The position numbers were made by a program, and so were the translations under genes. A stretch of DNA of 63,676 nt from an uncultured Lachnobacterium sp. Lineage in GTDB: Bacteria; Bacillota; Clostridia; Lachnospirales; Lachnospiraceae. How positions within the stretch are numbered: the first letter of the stretch is position 1; each line of letters opens with the position of its first letter. The notes below the pieces were generated by a model. The model was not told where the DNA came from. It saw only the letters and a list, made by a program, of their open reading frames with translations, and did not search any database. The stretch lies in contig CALAST010000036.1 of NCBI GenBank assembly GCA_937889225.1, positions 1 through 63,676 on the forward strand. Reading direction: 5' to 3'. Positions 63,458 through 63,676 of this stretch are shown here, in pieces.

Positions 63458-63464
63458 TAGTCAA
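63436..63464 (-). promoter_or_regulatory. Promoter of the SH3 lipoprotein gene
   Basis: Minus strand -35 TTGACT (63459-63464), 17-base spacer, -10 TATATT (63436-63441), 35 bases before the ATG, with CAGGAG as ribosome binding site. Confidence 0.8.
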
Positions 63465-63466
63465 CT

Positions 63467-63493
63467 AATAAAAATATCCTGCTCTAAGCAGGA
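63467..63493 (-). terminator. Second terminator after tRNA-Glu
   Basis: TCCTGC and GCAGGA pair around five bases, followed by TATTTTTATT on the minus strand. It lies just before the SH3 lipoprotein promoter. Confidence 0.6.
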
Positions 63494-63542
63494 ATGTCAT
63501 TTATGGCATATTTTTATTGTAAAAATGGGAATTTATCCAACT

Positions 63543-63575
63543 AAAAAAAATCACTCCCAATTAAGGAAGTGATTC
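63543..63575 (-). terminator. Intrinsic terminator of tRNA-Glu
   Basis: On the minus strand AATCACTTCC and GGGAGTGATT form a stem with one mismatch, followed by eight T. It lies 34 bases past the tRNA 3' end. Confidence 0.88.
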
Positions 63576-63608
63576 TTTTCGGGTTGGACTGTTTATAAAA
63601 ATAGTCAG

Positions 63609-63676
63609 CAGCTCGTACGGGAATCGAACCCGTGTTTCCGCCGTGAGAGGGCGGCGTCTTGACCGCTTGACCAACG
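63609..63676 (-). tRNA. tRNA-Glu (anticodon CTC), 5' end cut by the window
   Basis: The minus strand gives a D arm, anticodon stem CCGCC/GGCGG with loop CTCTCAC (anticodon CTC, reads GAG), T arm with TTCGATT loop, and acceptor strand ACGAGCT with discriminator G. About four bases of the 5' acceptor strand lie beyond 63676. CCA is not encoded. Confidence 0.92.

Overview
The window looks like a chromosomal segment of a low-GC Gram-positive anaerobe, most likely a Lachnospiraceae/Clostridia relative. The evidence is the Firmicutes order rimP-nusA-ylxR-ylxQ-infB-rbfA-nrnA-truB-ribF-rpsO-pnp, strong AGGAGG-type ribosome binding sites, AT-rich intergenic DNA, a biotin-dependent sodium-pump decarboxylase locus, and wall-polymer genes with many wall-binding surface proteins. 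Almost every gene is on the minus strand, so transcription runs right to left; only three genes of the central island (23.2-26.6 kb) are on the plus strand.

1-4 kb: membrane decarboxylase locus (mmdA, oadG-like, biotin carrier, oadB, start of oadA). It carries both an acyl-CoA-type and a keto-acid-type carboxyltransferase. 4-9.6 kb: D-Ala-D-Ala carboxypeptidase, scpB and scpA, cardiolipin synthase, intracellular subtilase. 9.7-21.3 kb: translation and RNA operon. pnp has a long base-paired leader and rpsO its own promoter. A small dispersed palindromic repeat has inserted in frame in truB and supplies the end of ylxQ; related copies lie at 0.3, 21.1 and 45.5 kb.

21.3-31.6 kb: a chemoreceptor, then an accessory island. 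It holds a Uma2-like nuclease, an AAA-ATPase/PD-(D/E)XK protein, a Fic AMPylase, remnants of a CAP protein and of an IS66 transposase, a two-gene ATPase plus PD-(D/E)XK-like nuclease module, and an IS607-type element (tnpA, tnpB, predicted omega RNA with readable guide). The composition is typical of defence or stress islands.

31.6-48.8 kb: surface-protein region. Five genes (one frameshifted) end in about 22-residue aromatic wall-binding repeats attached to CAP, SH3/transglutaminase or BspA-type leucine-rich domains; a sixth carries them on a beta-helix. The near-identical repeats have clearly recombined: there are partial duplications, a frameshifted gene, a gene collapsed by internal deletion, and remnants of glf and of a fibronectin type III protein.

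48.8-62.4 kb: wall-polymer biosynthesis and export operon with GT4, GT2, a putative HAD-like protein, ABC permease, an unusual ABC ATPase carrying an N-terminal extracytoplasmic cohesin-like domain and one membrane segment, TarI, TarJ, a degenerate GT2, two GT2/CDP-polyol phosphotransferase fusions (one further downstream, between surface-protein genes) and a DUF6270-like/GT14-like fusion. TarI and TarJ make CDP-ribitol, the phosphotransferases polymerise polyol phosphate, and the ABC pair exports it. The neighbouring repeat proteins are plausible ligands of that polymer (inference). The window ends with an SH3 lipoprotein and a partial tRNA-Glu.
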